Below are positions 35,677 through 46,200 of a stretch of DNA of 60,446 nt, one piece after another. A program made the position numbers and the translations under genes. The notes under the pieces are model-generated. The model was not told the origin of the DNA. It did not search any database and saw nothing but the letters and a program-made list of their open reading frames with translations. The stretch lies in assembly GCA_905210415.1 (NCBI GenBank), contig CAJLWM010000007.1, forward strand, positions 1 through 60,446, in the 5' to 3' direction. The stretch comes from an uncultured Prevotellaceae bacterium. GTDB taxonomy: Bacteria > Bacteroidota > Bacteroidia > Bacteroidales > Muribaculaceae. How positions within the stretch are numbered: the first letter of the stretch is position 1; each line of letters starts with the position of its first letter.

Positions 35677-36651
35677 TTACATTAATCTTATGCTTCGATG
35701 CTTGTTTTTATTCACATCTCCCATTTTCAGTTTCACGTTGTAGCCAAGCCACAGCTCATGGCTGCCGCTTGTGCCTTTCACTATCTTGGATATTGGGTAG
35801 TCGTAGCTATATCCGAGGAATATGCCCTTAAACTCAGCGCCAATCATCACCGACACGGCGTCTTTCCAACGATAGCCCACGCCGCCAGAGAGAAATTTGT
35901 TGTATCTCACGCGAGCAGTGGCTTCGGCTTGATAGTAGTGAGAATCAGTCTTAAACATCACCGAAGGTAGTAATTCTAATAACGTATTTTTTAGCGCTAT
36001 ATTGCCTCCTCCCATAAAATAGTAGGTTCGTCCGGCCTTAAACTCATAAAGGTCGTCGGTGGAGTTTTCGGTTTTCAGAGTGATGCTTGCCTCGTTGATG
36101 TGAGTGGCTGCAACGGCAAGCCAGAAATATTTGTGATTATATGCCAAACCGGCCGCGAAGTCGATGCTTCCGCCAGCCACGTCTTGTTGAGGAATGGCAT
36201 CGTCGCCAGTTTGGTGATAATTGTCGTCGCCTGGGATAAACACTTCAGAGCCTTTGAAAGTCTGATTGACGTATCCGGCTTGTAGACCGATGCTTAGAGT
36301 GCCTTTGAGCATCTTGCGCTTGTAGGCAATCTGTGCTGCTGCATTGATGGTGCGATAAAGGCCCATGCTTTGTTGCGAGATGTTCAAGCCCACAGCCATG
36401 CGTTGGCTGCCCACCTTAAATGGCATGTCGGCAAGGGCGTTGAATGATTTCGGGGCATTGGTGATGCCTATCCATTGCATGCGGCTGCCGAGGGTGACGT
36501 GGATATTGTCGGTGTTGCCTATCACTGCAGGGCAATAATAGTTTGGCGCAGCCCAATATTGCGTGAATTGTGCGTCGGTCTGACCTTTGGCGGATAATGC
36601 CGTCAGAACCATAGCGATTAGGAATGTAATATTTAGGGCTTTGCGAAACAT
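35677..36651 (-). CDS. porP: PorP/SprF family T9SS outer-membrane protein
   Basis: A 324-residue outer-membrane beta-barrel with a signal peptide (ending SAKGQ) and the PorP/SprF opening DAQFTQYWAAPNYYCPAVIG. Later signatures are the FPKVGSQRMAVGLNIS-like stretch (here FKVGSQRMAVGLNISQQSMG) and the C-terminal FLGYSYDYPISKIV. PorP proteins act in T9SS secretion or in tethering cargo at the surface. It lies 36 bases upstream of gldK, as in the porPKLMN cluster of Porphyromonas gingivalis. Confidence 0.92.
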   Translation of the reverse strand: MFRKALNITFLIAMVLTALSAKGQTDAQFTQYWAAPNYYCPAVIGNTDNIHVTLGSRMQWIGITNAPKSFNALADMPFKVGSQRMAVGLNISQQSMGLYRTINAAAQIAYKRKMLKGTLSIGLQAGYVNQTFKGSEVFIPGDDNYHQTGDDAIPQQDVAGGSIDFAAGLAYNHKYFWLAVAATHINEASITLKTENSTDDLYEFKAGRTYYFMGGGNIALKNTLLELLPSVMFKTDSHYYQAEATARVRYNKFLSGGVGYRWKDAVSVMIGAEFKGIFLGYSYDYPISKIVKGTSGSHELWLGYNVKLKMGDVNKNKHRSIRLM

Positions 36652-36691
36652 TTTTCTTATTTGATTTTGTTGTAAATGCGTTGTGGGTAGA

Positions 36692-37423
36692 TTATTCGAA
36701 ATAGAATGTAATCACCATCATATTGTTTTTTGCCTTGCCGATGCTGTTGGTGAATGCTTGCATCGTAGGGTCGTCCTCCAAGTCAGGGCGGTCGCGCTTA
36801 ATCAGGTTGCTGAGGCCGAAGCAGAATTTCACTTCAGGGCAGAACTTGAAGTAAGGTAAGTATATATCGCAACCGAAGCCTATGGTGAGCATGGCGTCGG
36901 TGGAATTGAATTGCAGTTGTTCGCGGCGACGTTTGCTCACGTCGAGCACGCCCATCACACCGCCTACCACGTAGGGGCGCACATTGTGGTGCCTTAATGC
37001 CGAGTATTTCAGATCTACAGGCATCACCACGAATGTTGATTTCACGTTTTGGCTGCTGAGCGGCGCTTCAAGATTGTTGGCGTCGTGAAATTTGATGGTC
37101 TTGCTGCCAAACTGCATGCCAGGCGAGAAACGCAGGTTGAACTGCTTGCTCAGGCGAATGTCGGCAAGAACACCCACGGTGAAACCCGGTGAATGGCTTG
37201 GCACCTCGGCAAACCATGCATTGCCCTCGGGGCTGACATAGCCGTTGTTGGTGAGGCTGAGGTTTTGGAATGCCACACCCACAGAGAAGCCCAGATGCAC
37301 GCGCTTGAGGTCGGCATAAGGGCGGTTTAAGACCTTGTCGTTGATTTGCGCTTGCAAGCCGAAAGCCATCAGTGCAAGTGCGAATAATATAATATGTCGC
37401 TTAAAATTACCAATTCTCATCAC
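36692..37423 (-). CDS. porT: PorT (SprT) family T9SS outer-membrane protein
   Basis: A 243-residue outer-membrane beta-barrel with a signal peptide (ending FGLQAQ) and the PorT-type opening RPYADLKRVHLGFSVG, then QFNLRFSPGMQFGSK and a terminal strand ending VITFYFE. PorT is required for type IX secretion in P. gingivalis. Here it is the first gene of the T9SS run, 40 bases before porP and divergent from the sensor kinase. In P. gingivalis porT is encoded away from porPKLMN, so this linkage is notable. Confidence 0.8.
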   Translation of the reverse strand: MMRIGNFKRHIILFALALMAFGLQAQINDKVLNRPYADLKRVHLGFSVGVAFQNLSLTNNGYVSPEGNAWFAEVPSHSPGFTVGVLADIRLSKQFNLRFSPGMQFGSKTIKFHDANNLEAPLSSQNVKSTFVVMPVDLKYSALRHHNVRPYVVGGVMGVLDVSKRRREQLQFNSTDAMLTIGFGCDIYLPYFKFCPEVKFCFGLSNLIKRDRPDLEDDPTMQAFTNSIGKAKNNMMVITFYFE

Positions 37424-37505
37424 AATATATAACGCTTGAAAAGCGCGATTATTGTAAATGTTTTCTTTTTTGCAAAAAATGAAAATGATTATCGATTTTT
37501 ATTGC

Positions 37506-37513
37506 TACATTTG
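37506..37513 (+). promoter_or_regulatory. Possible -7 box for the sensor kinase gene
   Basis: TACATTTG matches TAnnTTTG. If used, transcription starts near 37520, downstream of the ATG at 37458. This supports the later TTG start at 37569. No good -33 element was found. Confidence 0.35.
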
Positions 37514-37568
37514 TTGCAGAAGACTTCAAGATACAGAATTAAATCTTAAAAATATATTGAGAGACCTA

Positions 37569-39872
37569 TTGAAAAATAAGATAACGCTTCTGTTGACTCT
37601 AATGTGCATCGTAGTGATGGGAGTGAAAGCGGAGCCAGTGGAAAAGCCTTGTGATATGCTTGTGGTTTCCACCTATTCAGGATATTATCGCTGGAGTAAT
37701 CGCGTGATAAGGAATGTAACCGAATTTGTGGAAAAAGATTGCCGCGGGCGTGTGGAAGTGATGCACATCCCTTTGGTAAGTATTGCCACTATGGAACAGC
37801 TCGATTCTGTGGTGAATGACTTGACTGAAGAAATGCAAGTGCTTCGCCCTAAGACTGTGATGCTTTTGGGTAGCAGCACCTTGTCGCTGTGCGACGACAT
37901 AAATGCCGTTTGCCCCGGAATACCGATGATAGCCGTGGGCGGAACAGACTATGCTGGAGATAAATTGCAGATAGTGCTGGATCGTGTGATATCGCCCGAA
38001 CGCTGTGTCTCGGCCGCGCAACTGGTTAAGCGATTCAACATCACTATGCAACCGATGTCTATTTTCCCCGAAAAAACGTTGGACTTGATGTGCACACTCA
38101 TGCCAGAATTGAAAAATGTGTATCTGGTGAGTGGCGACGATCAGTTTAGCCATACCACATATCAGAGATTGTGCAAATATGCGCAGGAGCAAAAGCCTGA
38201 GCTGAATATGCATATTATCGGGTCGAAAGAGGTGAGCAGCGACAGCCTTATCAGGCGCTTGTCGGCTCTTGATAAGCGCGAAGATGCCGTAATCTATGCC
38301 TCATGGTTGGGTATTACTCCGGGCAAGAGCGATTTTTTGCTGATGAATTCCGCCATCTATCTGCTTGAAGCATCAAAGGCGCCTTGCTTTGTGTTTCGCG
38401 ACAATGGATGGTTTTCCGACGGCTGCAATGTGCTGGGCGGATATTTGCTAAACGACGACGCCTACTTTGAGCATCTGCGCTCGGTGGTGAAGGATGTGGT
38501 TGGTGGCAAGAGTCCGCGCGAGATTCCACAATATGGTAGCAACGACACGCGGGTGGTGCTGGATTATCGCTTGCTTCATCACTTCGATATAGATATGTCG
38601 CTTGTGCCTGACGATACCGAGTTGATCAATCGGCCGGAGTCGATATTTGAGCGTTATCTCTCGGAGATTGTCGTAATCTCTGTTGCGGCTTTGCTGCTGA
38701 TATTCTTGCTCGTAGTGGGATATATGCGTCGCTCAATAACGGTGAAAGAATTGAAGATACGCGAACTTGAGACCAATCGTATATTCACCAGCCTCTTTGA
38801 GAATATGCCAATCGTCTATTTCCGTGGGCGAATGTTGCGCGGCGACGATGGTGAGGTGAAGGATTTGAGCGTGGTGATGGGCAATAAAAATGTGCGCAAG
38901 GTGTTTCATGGTGTTGGGCGTATGCTCAAGGGCTGCTTGCTCATGCAAGTGTTGCCTAAATCATCTACATTATTGCTCGGAAAACTGAATGAGTGCATCA
39001 AGGGCGGGAAAACAAGTTTTGAGTTTGTGGCACAGACATGGAACGGTTTGGACTGCGCATTTTATGTGGCGTTGGATGGCATATATGTGGATGTGTTTGG
39101 CTTGGACATCAGCGACACTATCAAATATCAGCGCCAATTGGAGGTTACCAATAGGGAATTGGTTGAGGCTAAAGAAAAAGCCGAGTCGTCGGAACGCATC
39201 AAGGTGGAATTTGTGCAGAACATGAGCCACGAGGTGCGCACTCCGCTGAATGCCATCTGCGGATTCGTGGATTTGCTCACTTCGCCAGGCGTCACTGCCA
39301 CGATGAACGATGAAGAACGCGCCGAATATGGCAAAATCATCACGCAGAATGCCGAGTTGCTGATAACGCTCGTTGACGATATTCTCGATTTCAGCTCCCT
39401 AAAATCCGGAAAGTCGCATATCAATTATAGCCGTGTGGTGGTGAATGATATGTGCCGTATGGCATTGCAGTCGGTGCAATTCCGCAACAAGCGAAATATT
39501 GAGATGAAATTCAAAAGCAACGTGGATGATAATTATAGCATCAGCACCGATGCGCGACGCGTTCAGCAGGTGCTCGTGAATTACCTTACCAATGCCCTTA
39601 AACACACCGATGAGGGTAGCATCACGCTGGAATTTCGTGGCGCTGATGCCGATGGTTGGTGCGAATTCTCGTGCGCCGACACTGGCGATGGCGTGCCTGA
39701 AGGTAAGGGCGAGGAGATATTTGAGCGCTTCTATAAGGTCAACTCATTCCGCCAAGGCACGGGGCTCGGACTTGCCATCTGTCGCTCGGTTGCCGAACTG
39801 CTTGGTGGAGAGGTCTATCTTGATACCACATACACTGGTGGAGCCCGTTTTGTGCTGCGCTTAAAGGTGTGA
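37569..39872 (+). CDS. Sensor histidine kinase with ABC-type periplasmic binding domain
   Basis: A membrane-bound kinase. From a TTG start at 37569 it has a signal peptide (KNKITLLLTLMCIVVMGVKA), a periplasmic ABC-substrate-binding-like sensor (TVMLLGSSTLSL, PMIAVGGTDYAG) to about residue 355, a transmembrane helix (VVISVAALLLIFLLVVGYM), a PAS-like region, a HisKA domain with the phospho-acceptor in FVQNMSHEVRTPLNAICGF, and a HATPase_c domain (YLTNALKHTDEG, GTGLGLAICRSV). An upstream ATG at 37458 would add 37 residues with no signal features. No response regulator gene is adjacent, so it is an orphan kinase. It is divergent from the T9SS run. Confidence 0.88.
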   Translation: MKNKITLLLTLMCIVVMGVKAEPVEKPCDMLVVSTYSGYYRWSNRVIRNVTEFVEKDCRGRVEVMHIPLVSIATMEQLDSVVNDLTEEMQVLRPKTVMLLGSSTLSLCDDINAVCPGIPMIAVGGTDYAGDKLQIVLDRVISPERCVSAAQLVKRFNITMQPMSIFPEKTLDLMCTLMPELKNVYLVSGDDQFSHTTYQRLCKYAQEQKPELNMHIIGSKEVSSDSLIRRLSALDKREDAVIYASWLGITPGKSDFLLMNSAIYLLEASKAPCFVFRDNGWFSDGCNVLGGYLLNDDAYFEHLRSVVKDVVGGKSPREIPQYGSNDTRVVLDYRLLHHFDIDMSLVPDDTELINRPESIFERYLSEIVVISVAALLLIFLLVVGYMRRSITVKELKIRELETNRIFTSLFENMPIVYFRGRMLRGDDGEVKDLSVVMGNKNVRKVFHGVGRMLKGCLLMQVLPKSSTLLLGKLNECIKGGKTSFEFVAQTWNGLDCAFYVALDGIYVDVFGLDISDTIKYQRQLEVTNRELVEAKEKAESSERIKVEFVQNMSHEVRTPLNAICGFVDLLTSPGVTATMNDEERAEYGKIITQNAELLITLVDDILDFSSLKSGKSHINYSRVVVNDMCRMALQSVQFRNKRNIEMKFKSNVDDNYSISTDARRVQQVLVNYLTNALKHTDEGSITLEFRGADADGWCEFSCADTGDGVPEGKGEEIFERFYKVNSFRQGTGLGLAICRSVAELLGGEVYLDTTYTGGARFVLRLKV

Positions 39873-39939
39873 AAAGCCTGATAGAAAATGGGTATTCTAA
39901 ATCTATGTTAAATCATTCGGAAATGCCGTATTGTTTTAC

Positions 39940-39947
39940 TAACTTTG
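39940..39947 (+). promoter_or_regulatory. -7 promoter box for the glycosyltransferase gene
   Basis: TAACTTTG matches the consensus and lies 46 bases before the ATG at 39993. It overlaps the alternative TTG start at 39945, which therefore cannot be the real start. Confidence 0.6.
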
Positions 39948-39992
39948 ACTAATCTCTCTATATTGAATTTTGAACTTTTACGAGACTGTAGA

Positions 39993-40778
39993 ATGGACGG
40001 TGGCTATAAAAATTTATTTACGGTTGTTACCGTAACCTATAATGCTGTGGGGGTGATAAGTCCCACACTTAATAGCGTGCGCGAGCAATCTTTTCAAGAC
40101 TACGAATATTTGGTGATTGACGGTGCGTCGAGCGATGCCACGCTTGATGCGGTGAGGTCATCGGGTATTCCTAACGTGAGGATCGTGAGCGAGCCCGACC
40201 ATGGCCTCTATGATGCGATGAATAAGGCAATCGATAAGGCTGAAGGTAAATATTTGATATTCTTGAATGCCGGTGATGCCTTTGCCGACGCCGATGTGCT
40301 GCAGCGCATGGCCGACGAGGCTGCCAAAGAACCCGATATCATTTACGGACAAACACAGTTGGTTGACGAGCAAGGCAATGTGCTGGGCGCTCGCCACCTC
40401 ACTGCGCCTGCACGCCTCACAGTGAAGAGTTTCGCTTCGGGTATGCTCGTGTGCCATCAGGCGTTTGTGGCAAAGCGAAGCATTATGGGGCATTATGATA
40501 TGCAATATCGCTTTTCAGCCGACTATGATTGGTGCATCAGATGCCTAAAAGCGTCGAAAGCCAACGCATATCTTGGCGAAAAGCCGGTGATTTCTTATCT
40601 TGCCGATGGACTATCGGTGAAGAATCGCAAGAAATCGCTGAAAGAACGCTTCGGCATAATGTGTAAATATTATGGTACACTGCCTACAGTGGCGCGCCAT
40701 GTGGGCTTCGCATTCCGTTTCGCGGCCAACAAGTGGCGTATGGACGAGGCAAAGAAGCGCTTGGCTCGTGGAGAATGA
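39993..40778 (+). CDS. Family 2 glycosyltransferase
   Basis: A 261-residue GT-A fold glycosyltransferase resembling WcaA/colanic-type enzymes. It begins with the nucleotide-sugar-binding FTVVTVTYNAVGVISPTL, has YLVIDGASSDATLDAV, the DxD-type motif region FLNAGDAFADADV, and a catalytic-side acidic SADYDWCIRC. It lacks membrane helices. It probably adds a sugar to a surface glycan, but no polysaccharide locus is next to it, so the substrate cannot be named. Confidence 0.85.
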   Translation: MDGGYKNLFTVVTVTYNAVGVISPTLNSVREQSFQDYEYLVIDGASSDATLDAVRSSGIPNVRIVSEPDHGLYDAMNKAIDKAEGKYLIFLNAGDAFADADVLQRMADEAAKEPDIIYGQTQLVDEQGNVLGARHLTAPARLTVKSFASGMLVCHQAFVAKRSIMGHYDMQYRFSADYDWCIRCLKASKANAYLGEKPVISYLADGLSVKNRKKSLKERFGIMCKYYGTLPTVARHVGFAFRFAANKWRMDEAKKRLARGE

Positions 40779-40817
40779 AAATCTTAGAGAAAAATCTAAT
40801 AAAATAACTACTACAAT

Positions 40818-42599
40818 ATGAGCGAAAACACAGTTAAAAATCTGGAGGCTATACGCGCCGAGATGCGCCGAGTGGGCGTGGATGCAGTGATCATACCAGG
40901 CACCGACCCACACCAGAGCGAATATATATGTGACTATTGGAAAGTGAGAGATTGGGTGAGCGGATTCACCGGCAGCAACGGCACGGCTGTGATTACTGCC
41001 GACGAGGCTGCACTGTGGACCGATTCGCGCTATTTCTTGCAAGCAGAAGAACAATTGCAGGGCAGTGGATTCGAGATGCATCGCGAAAATGGACCTAACC
41101 CTGACACAAAGGAAGAATGGTTGGCTCAAGTGCTTGGTGAAGATGCTATCATAGCTGTTGATGGCAGATTGTTCTCGGCACGTCAGGTGGGCGAACTCGA
41201 ATTGTATTGCGGAAACAATGGCTTCCGCTTGGCCACAGATTTTGCTCCTGCCGATAAGGTGTGGACCGATCGTCCGGCTCGCCCATCTGGCAAGGCATAC
41301 GTTCATGCTATGGAATATGCCGGCGAGAGCGTTGTGAGCAAATTGCAACGCGTGCTTCAGGCAGTGGAGCGATATGATGCTCAGGCAATGCTCGTGGCAT
41401 CGCTCGACAGCATCGCTTGGATACTCAATCTGAGAGGTTCTGACGTTGATTTCACTCCGGTGGTGATTTCATATCTGTTTGTGTCGGAGCAGGAGACTGT
41501 GCTTTTTGTTGACGAAGATAAGATTACTGGCGAAGTGGCTTCTCACCTTAAGAGCGCAGGCGTGAAGGTGAAAGACTACGAGAGCGTGGTGGAATATCTC
41601 GGCAAGGTGCGCCAATCGGTGGATGTGCTGATTGATGCCGATGAGGTGAACGATACGCTTGCCTCTGCCATTGCCTCGAAGATATATGCGCCTAACCCAA
41701 TAAAAATGCTCAAGGGCGTGAAAAACGAAGTGCAAATTGGCGGTTTCCGCAACGCGATGGAACGCGATGGTGCTGCACTCGTGCGCACATTCATGTGGCT
41801 TGAAAAGATGGCTCCTACTGGCACTATCACCGAAATGGATGTGGCTCGCAAGGCAATCGAGGAGAGAAAGAAGGAAGAACTATATATGGATGAGAGTTTC
41901 GGCATGATAGCCGGCTATGGCGCGCACGGCGCTATTGTGCACTACGAACCAGAAGATGCTACGGCAGCCACACTGCGTGGCGAGGGCCTGCTGCTCGTTG
42001 ACACTGGTGCGCAATATCTCGACGGCACTACCGACATCACCCGCACCGTATCGCTTGGCAACCCTACTGATGCCGAGCGCCACGACTATACTTTGGTGCT
42101 GAAAGGCCATTTGGCTTTAGGCAATGCCGTGTTCCCCGAACACACTCGCGGTGTGCAGCTCGATGTGCTTGCCCGCCAATTCTTGTGGAAAGAACACATG
42201 ACTTTCTTCCACGGCACCGGTCACGGCGTGGGACATTTCCTCTCGGTGCACGAGGGCCCTCAAAGCATTCGCACAAACGAAAATCCTGTGGAACTTGTTC
42301 CTGGAATGGTGACAAGCAATGAGCCCGGACTTTATAAGACAGGTGAGTATGGCATACGCATTGAGAACTGTGTGCTCACTGTGAACGATGTGGTCAGCGA
42401 AGAATTTGGCGGATTTATGAAGTTTGAAAACCTCACGCTCCTCCCATACGACTTAAATCTGATAGATAGAAGTATGCTCACCGACGTTGAGGTGGCAGAA
42501 ATCAATGAATATCACGCCATGGTGCGTGAACGCCTAAGCAAGCATCTCACTGCTGAAGAATGCGCATGGCTTGAAGAGAAAACTAAGGAATTGAAATAA
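40818..42599 (+). CDS. Xaa-Pro aminopeptidase (M24, aminopeptidase P type)
   Basis: A 593-residue metallopeptidase that removes N-terminal residues preceding proline. It has the three-domain plan of the long aminopeptidase P group: a creatinase-type N-terminal domain (VIIPGTDPHQSEY, VSGFTGSNGTAVI), a second similar domain, and the pita-bread catalytic domain. The metal ligands are visible in LLVDTGAQYLDGTTDITRT, HGTGHGVGHFLSVHEGP, TSNEPGLYKTGEYG and IRIENCVLTV. It lies 39 bases after the glycosyltransferase gene and 26 before the carbonic anhydrase gene. Confidence 0.93.
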   Translation: MSENTVKNLEAIRAEMRRVGVDAVIIPGTDPHQSEYICDYWKVRDWVSGFTGSNGTAVITADEAALWTDSRYFLQAEEQLQGSGFEMHRENGPNPDTKEEWLAQVLGEDAIIAVDGRLFSARQVGELELYCGNNGFRLATDFAPADKVWTDRPARPSGKAYVHAMEYAGESVVSKLQRVLQAVERYDAQAMLVASLDSIAWILNLRGSDVDFTPVVISYLFVSEQETVLFVDEDKITGEVASHLKSAGVKVKDYESVVEYLGKVRQSVDVLIDADEVNDTLASAIASKIYAPNPIKMLKGVKNEVQIGGFRNAMERDGAALVRTFMWLEKMAPTGTITEMDVARKAIEERKKEELYMDESFGMIAGYGAHGAIVHYEPEDATAATLRGEGLLLVDTGAQYLDGTTDITRTVSLGNPTDAERHDYTLVLKGHLALGNAVFPEHTRGVQLDVLARQFLWKEHMTFFHGTGHGVGHFLSVHEGPQSIRTNENPVELVPGMVTSNEPGLYKTGEYGIRIENCVLTVNDVVSEEFGGFMKFENLTLLPYDLNLIDRSMLTDVEVAEINEYHAMVRERLSKHLTAEECAWLEEKTKELK

Positions 42600-42625
42600 C
42601 AAAAAATAAAGCATAAATAGAAGAA

Positions 42626-43177
42626 ATGGCAATTGTACGAACAATCAATCGTAACGGCGAAATACTCAAGCCAAAGTATGGCACAGGATGTTTTCTCGCC
42701 GACAATGCAGCCTTGATTGGCGAAGTGACAATGGGCAACGATTGCACTGTGTGGTTTGGCACAGTGCTGCGTGGCGATGTTAACACTATCACAATCGGTA
42801 ATCGCGTTAATATTCAAGATGGCAGTGTGCTCCACACGCTATATCAGAAGTCAACCATCGAAATCGGCGACGACGTGTCGATAGGCCACAACGTGACTGT
42901 TCATGGCGCTAAAATACGCTCGTTTGCGCTTATCGGTATGGGCTCGGTGCTCCTTGATGACGTGGAAGTGGGCGAGGGTGCTATTGTGGCAGCCGGCAGC
43001 GTTGTGAAAAAGGGCACTGTGATTGGCCCTCACGAATTGTGGGCAGGTGCGCCAGCAGTGTTTAAGAAGAAGGTAGACCCAGCACAGGCACAAGAGATGA
43101 ATGTGAAAATAGCCAAGAACTACTTGATGTATTCAAAGTGGTATGACTATAATGAAGACGAACTACAAAATCCGTAA
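42626..43177 (+). CDS. Gamma-class carbonic anhydrase family protein
   Basis: A 183-residue left-handed beta-helix protein of hexapeptide repeats. The zinc-binding histidines of the family are present in GSVLHTLY and GHNVTVHGAKI, with the conserved TVWFGTVLRGDVNTI. Members hydrate carbon dioxide or are inactive relatives, and activity cannot be decided here. It follows the aminopeptidase gene closely and probably shares its transcript. Confidence 0.9.
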   Translation: MAIVRTINRNGEILKPKYGTGCFLADNAALIGEVTMGNDCTVWFGTVLRGDVNTITIGNRVNIQDGSVLHTLYQKSTIEIGDDVSIGHNVTVHGAKIRSFALIGMGSVLLDDVEVGEGAIVAAGSVVKKGTVIGPHELWAGAPAVFKKKVDPAQAQEMNVKIAKNYLMYSKWYDYNEDELQNP

Positions 43178-43225
43178 ACCTGAATAACCTGAATAATATA
43201 ATAAACAAATTTTTATAAAGGCTAT

Positions 43226-46200
43226 ATGAAAAAGAAAGCAATTGGACTGACCGTAATGATGCTCGCTGCATTGTCAGCTGGAGCGTCTACGCCATTATGG
43301 CTTCGTACGGCTAAAATTTCTCCAGATGGCAAGGAAATCGCCTTCTCGTATAAGGGCGACATCTGGAAAGTTTCGTCGCAGGGTGGCACAGCAGTGCGCT
43401 TGACCACACAACCAAGTTATGAGAACAACCCTATCTGGAGCCCAGACGGCAAGCAGATTGTGTTCTCAAGTGACCGACATGGCAACATGGACGTGTTTGT
43501 GATGCCGGCAAACGGTGGCACTGCTAAACGCTTGACTACTAACTCGGCTGGAGAAATCCCAACCGCGTTTTCAAACGACGGCAAGTGGGTGTATTTCGGT
43601 GCTTGCATTCAAGATCCTGCTAAGAGCGCATTGTTCCCATCAGGCGCGCTTCGCGAATTGTATAAGGTGCCAGTGAATGGCGGCCGCACACAACAAGTGC
43701 TCGCTACTCCTGCCGAAAATATCTGCTTCAGCGCTGACGGCAAGACTATGCTCTACAACGACTGCAAGGGATTTGAAGATGCTTTGCGTAAGCACCACAC
43801 TTCATCGGTGACTCGCGACCTTTGGAAGTATGACGTCACTACAGGCAAGCATACCAACCTCACTAATCGCGGTGGTGAGGATCGTCAACCAATCTTGGCA
43901 TCTGATGGCAAGACTGTGTATTTCTTGAGTGAAAGAAATGGCGGTTCGTTCAACGTTTATCAAATGGATATCAACAGCCCTGCTCAGGTGAAGGCTGTAA
44001 CTAATTTCGCTACTCACCCAGTGAGATTCCTCTCAATGGCCAACGACGGCACATTGTGCTTCGCTTACGATGGCGAAATTTACATCAAATCGCAAGGCGC
44101 TGAGCCAAAGAAGGTGAAGATTGACGTGCTTCTTGATGAAGAAGAAGAAGTGTCAAAGATTTTCGCATCGCCAAAGTCGGGCGAGGTTTCGCCAGACGGC
44201 AAGCAATTGGCTTTCATCTCTCGTGGCGAGGTGTTTGTGACGTCGGTTGATTACAACACCACTAAGCAAATCACTCAGACTGCCGCTGAAGAGCGCGGTG
44301 TGACTTGGAAAGACAATCGCACTATTGCTTATGCAAGCGAACGCGGCGGAAACTGGCAACTCTACACTGCCACTATCTCTCGCAAGGAAGACCAAAACTT
44401 CGCTAACGCTACTCTTATCGACGAAAAGGTGGTATTGCCTTCTACTGAAATTGAGCGTTATGCGCCACAATTCTCACCAGACGGCAAGGAATTGGCGTTT
44501 ATCGAAGACCGTTGCCGATTGATGGTGCTCAACCTTGAGTCAAACAAGGTGCGCCAAATCACCGATGGCAGCAAGTGGTATGACAACAACGAAGAATTCT
44601 CTTATGAGTGGAGTCCTGACGGAAAGTGGTTCTGCATTCAATTTGTTGACAAAAAGCACGACCCATATTACGATGCTGGTATCGTAAGCGCTCAAGGTGG
44701 TGAGATTTTCAATATCACAGGCAGCGGCTACTTCAGCATGATGCCTACTTGGGTGATGAACGGTAATGCTATTATGTTTGTAACTGACCGTTACGGTATG
44801 CGTTCACACGCTTCTTGGGGTTCACAAAACGACATTATGCTTGCCTTTATGAATAAGGATGCTTATGACCGTTTCAACCTCAATAAGGAAGACTACGAGC
44901 TCTTGAAGGAAGTAGAAAAAGCTCAAAAGGGAAGCAAGGCAAAAGCTGATAAGGCAAAGGCTGACAAGAAAGGCAAGAAGAAGGGTAAAGCCGACGATTC
45001 AAAGAAGGCTGATGAAAAGAAAGACCTCGTTATTGAGTTCGAAGGAATGTGCGACCGCATCGTGCGCCTTACTCCAAACTCTTCTGACCTCAGTGCTGCT
45101 GCATTGACTCCTGACGGCGAAACTTTATATTACACTACTTCGTTTGAAGGCAAGCCTGACTTGTGGAAATACACTACTCGCAGCAAGGAAACTCGCCTTG
45201 TGAGCAAGGGCGTAGGTGGTGGCTATCTGCAAATGATGGACGATGGCAAATCGATGTTCCTTATCGGTGGTTCTACTAAGAAGATTGACATTCCTGGCGA
45301 AAAGCAGACTCCTATCACTGCATCGGCAACTATGAAGGTTGATCATAAGGCAGAACGCGCATATATGTTTGAACACGTGGTTAAGCAAGAAGCTAAGTGC
45401 TTCTACAACACCAATATGCACGGTGTTGATTGGCCAATGATGGCTGAAGCTTACCGCAAGTTCTTACCTCATATCAACAACAATAACGATTTCGCTGAAT
45501 TGTTGAGTGAAATTCTTGGTGAATTGAATGTATCGCACACTGGTGGCAGATATTACGGCAACGCATCGATGAACGATGAACGCACTATGAGCCTTGGCCT
45601 TATCTACGACTGGACTTATACCGACAAGGGTATGAAGGTAGACGAAGTGGTGAAGGGTGGTCCATTTGACCGTGCTACTTCAAAGATGAAGGCTGGTTGC
45701 ATCATCGAGCGCATCAATGGCGAAGAACTCAATGATAGCACTGACTATGCTGTGATTTTCAATGAATTGGGTAGAAAGAAGACTTTGGTTTCTATCTATA
45801 ATCCAGCCGACGGCACACGTTGGGACGAAGTGGTATTGCCAATCGCATCTGGAGCATTCAATGCATTGCTCTACAAGCGTTGGGTTGATGCTCGTGAAGC
45901 CGACGTAGAACGCCTCTCTGGTGGCAGACTTGGTTATGTACACATCCAATCGATGAACGATGCTTCGTTCCGTGACGTTTACTCACAAGTTTTGGGTAAA
46001 TTCAACGACAAGGAAGGTATTGTGATTGACACTCGCTTCAATGGTGGTGGTCGCCTTCATGAAGACCTCGAAGTGTTCTTCAGCGGTGAAAAATACCTTA
46101 CTCAAGTGGCAAGAGGCCGTGAAGCGTGCGATATGCCAAGCCGCCGCTGGAACAAGCCTTCTATTATGCTCCAATGCGAAGCCAACTATAGTAATGCACA

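Noticed and set aside
37458..37568. Upstream ATG extension of the sensor kinase
   Set aside because: The added residues lack signal-peptide character and the candidate -7 box lies inside them, so the TTG at 37569 is favoured.
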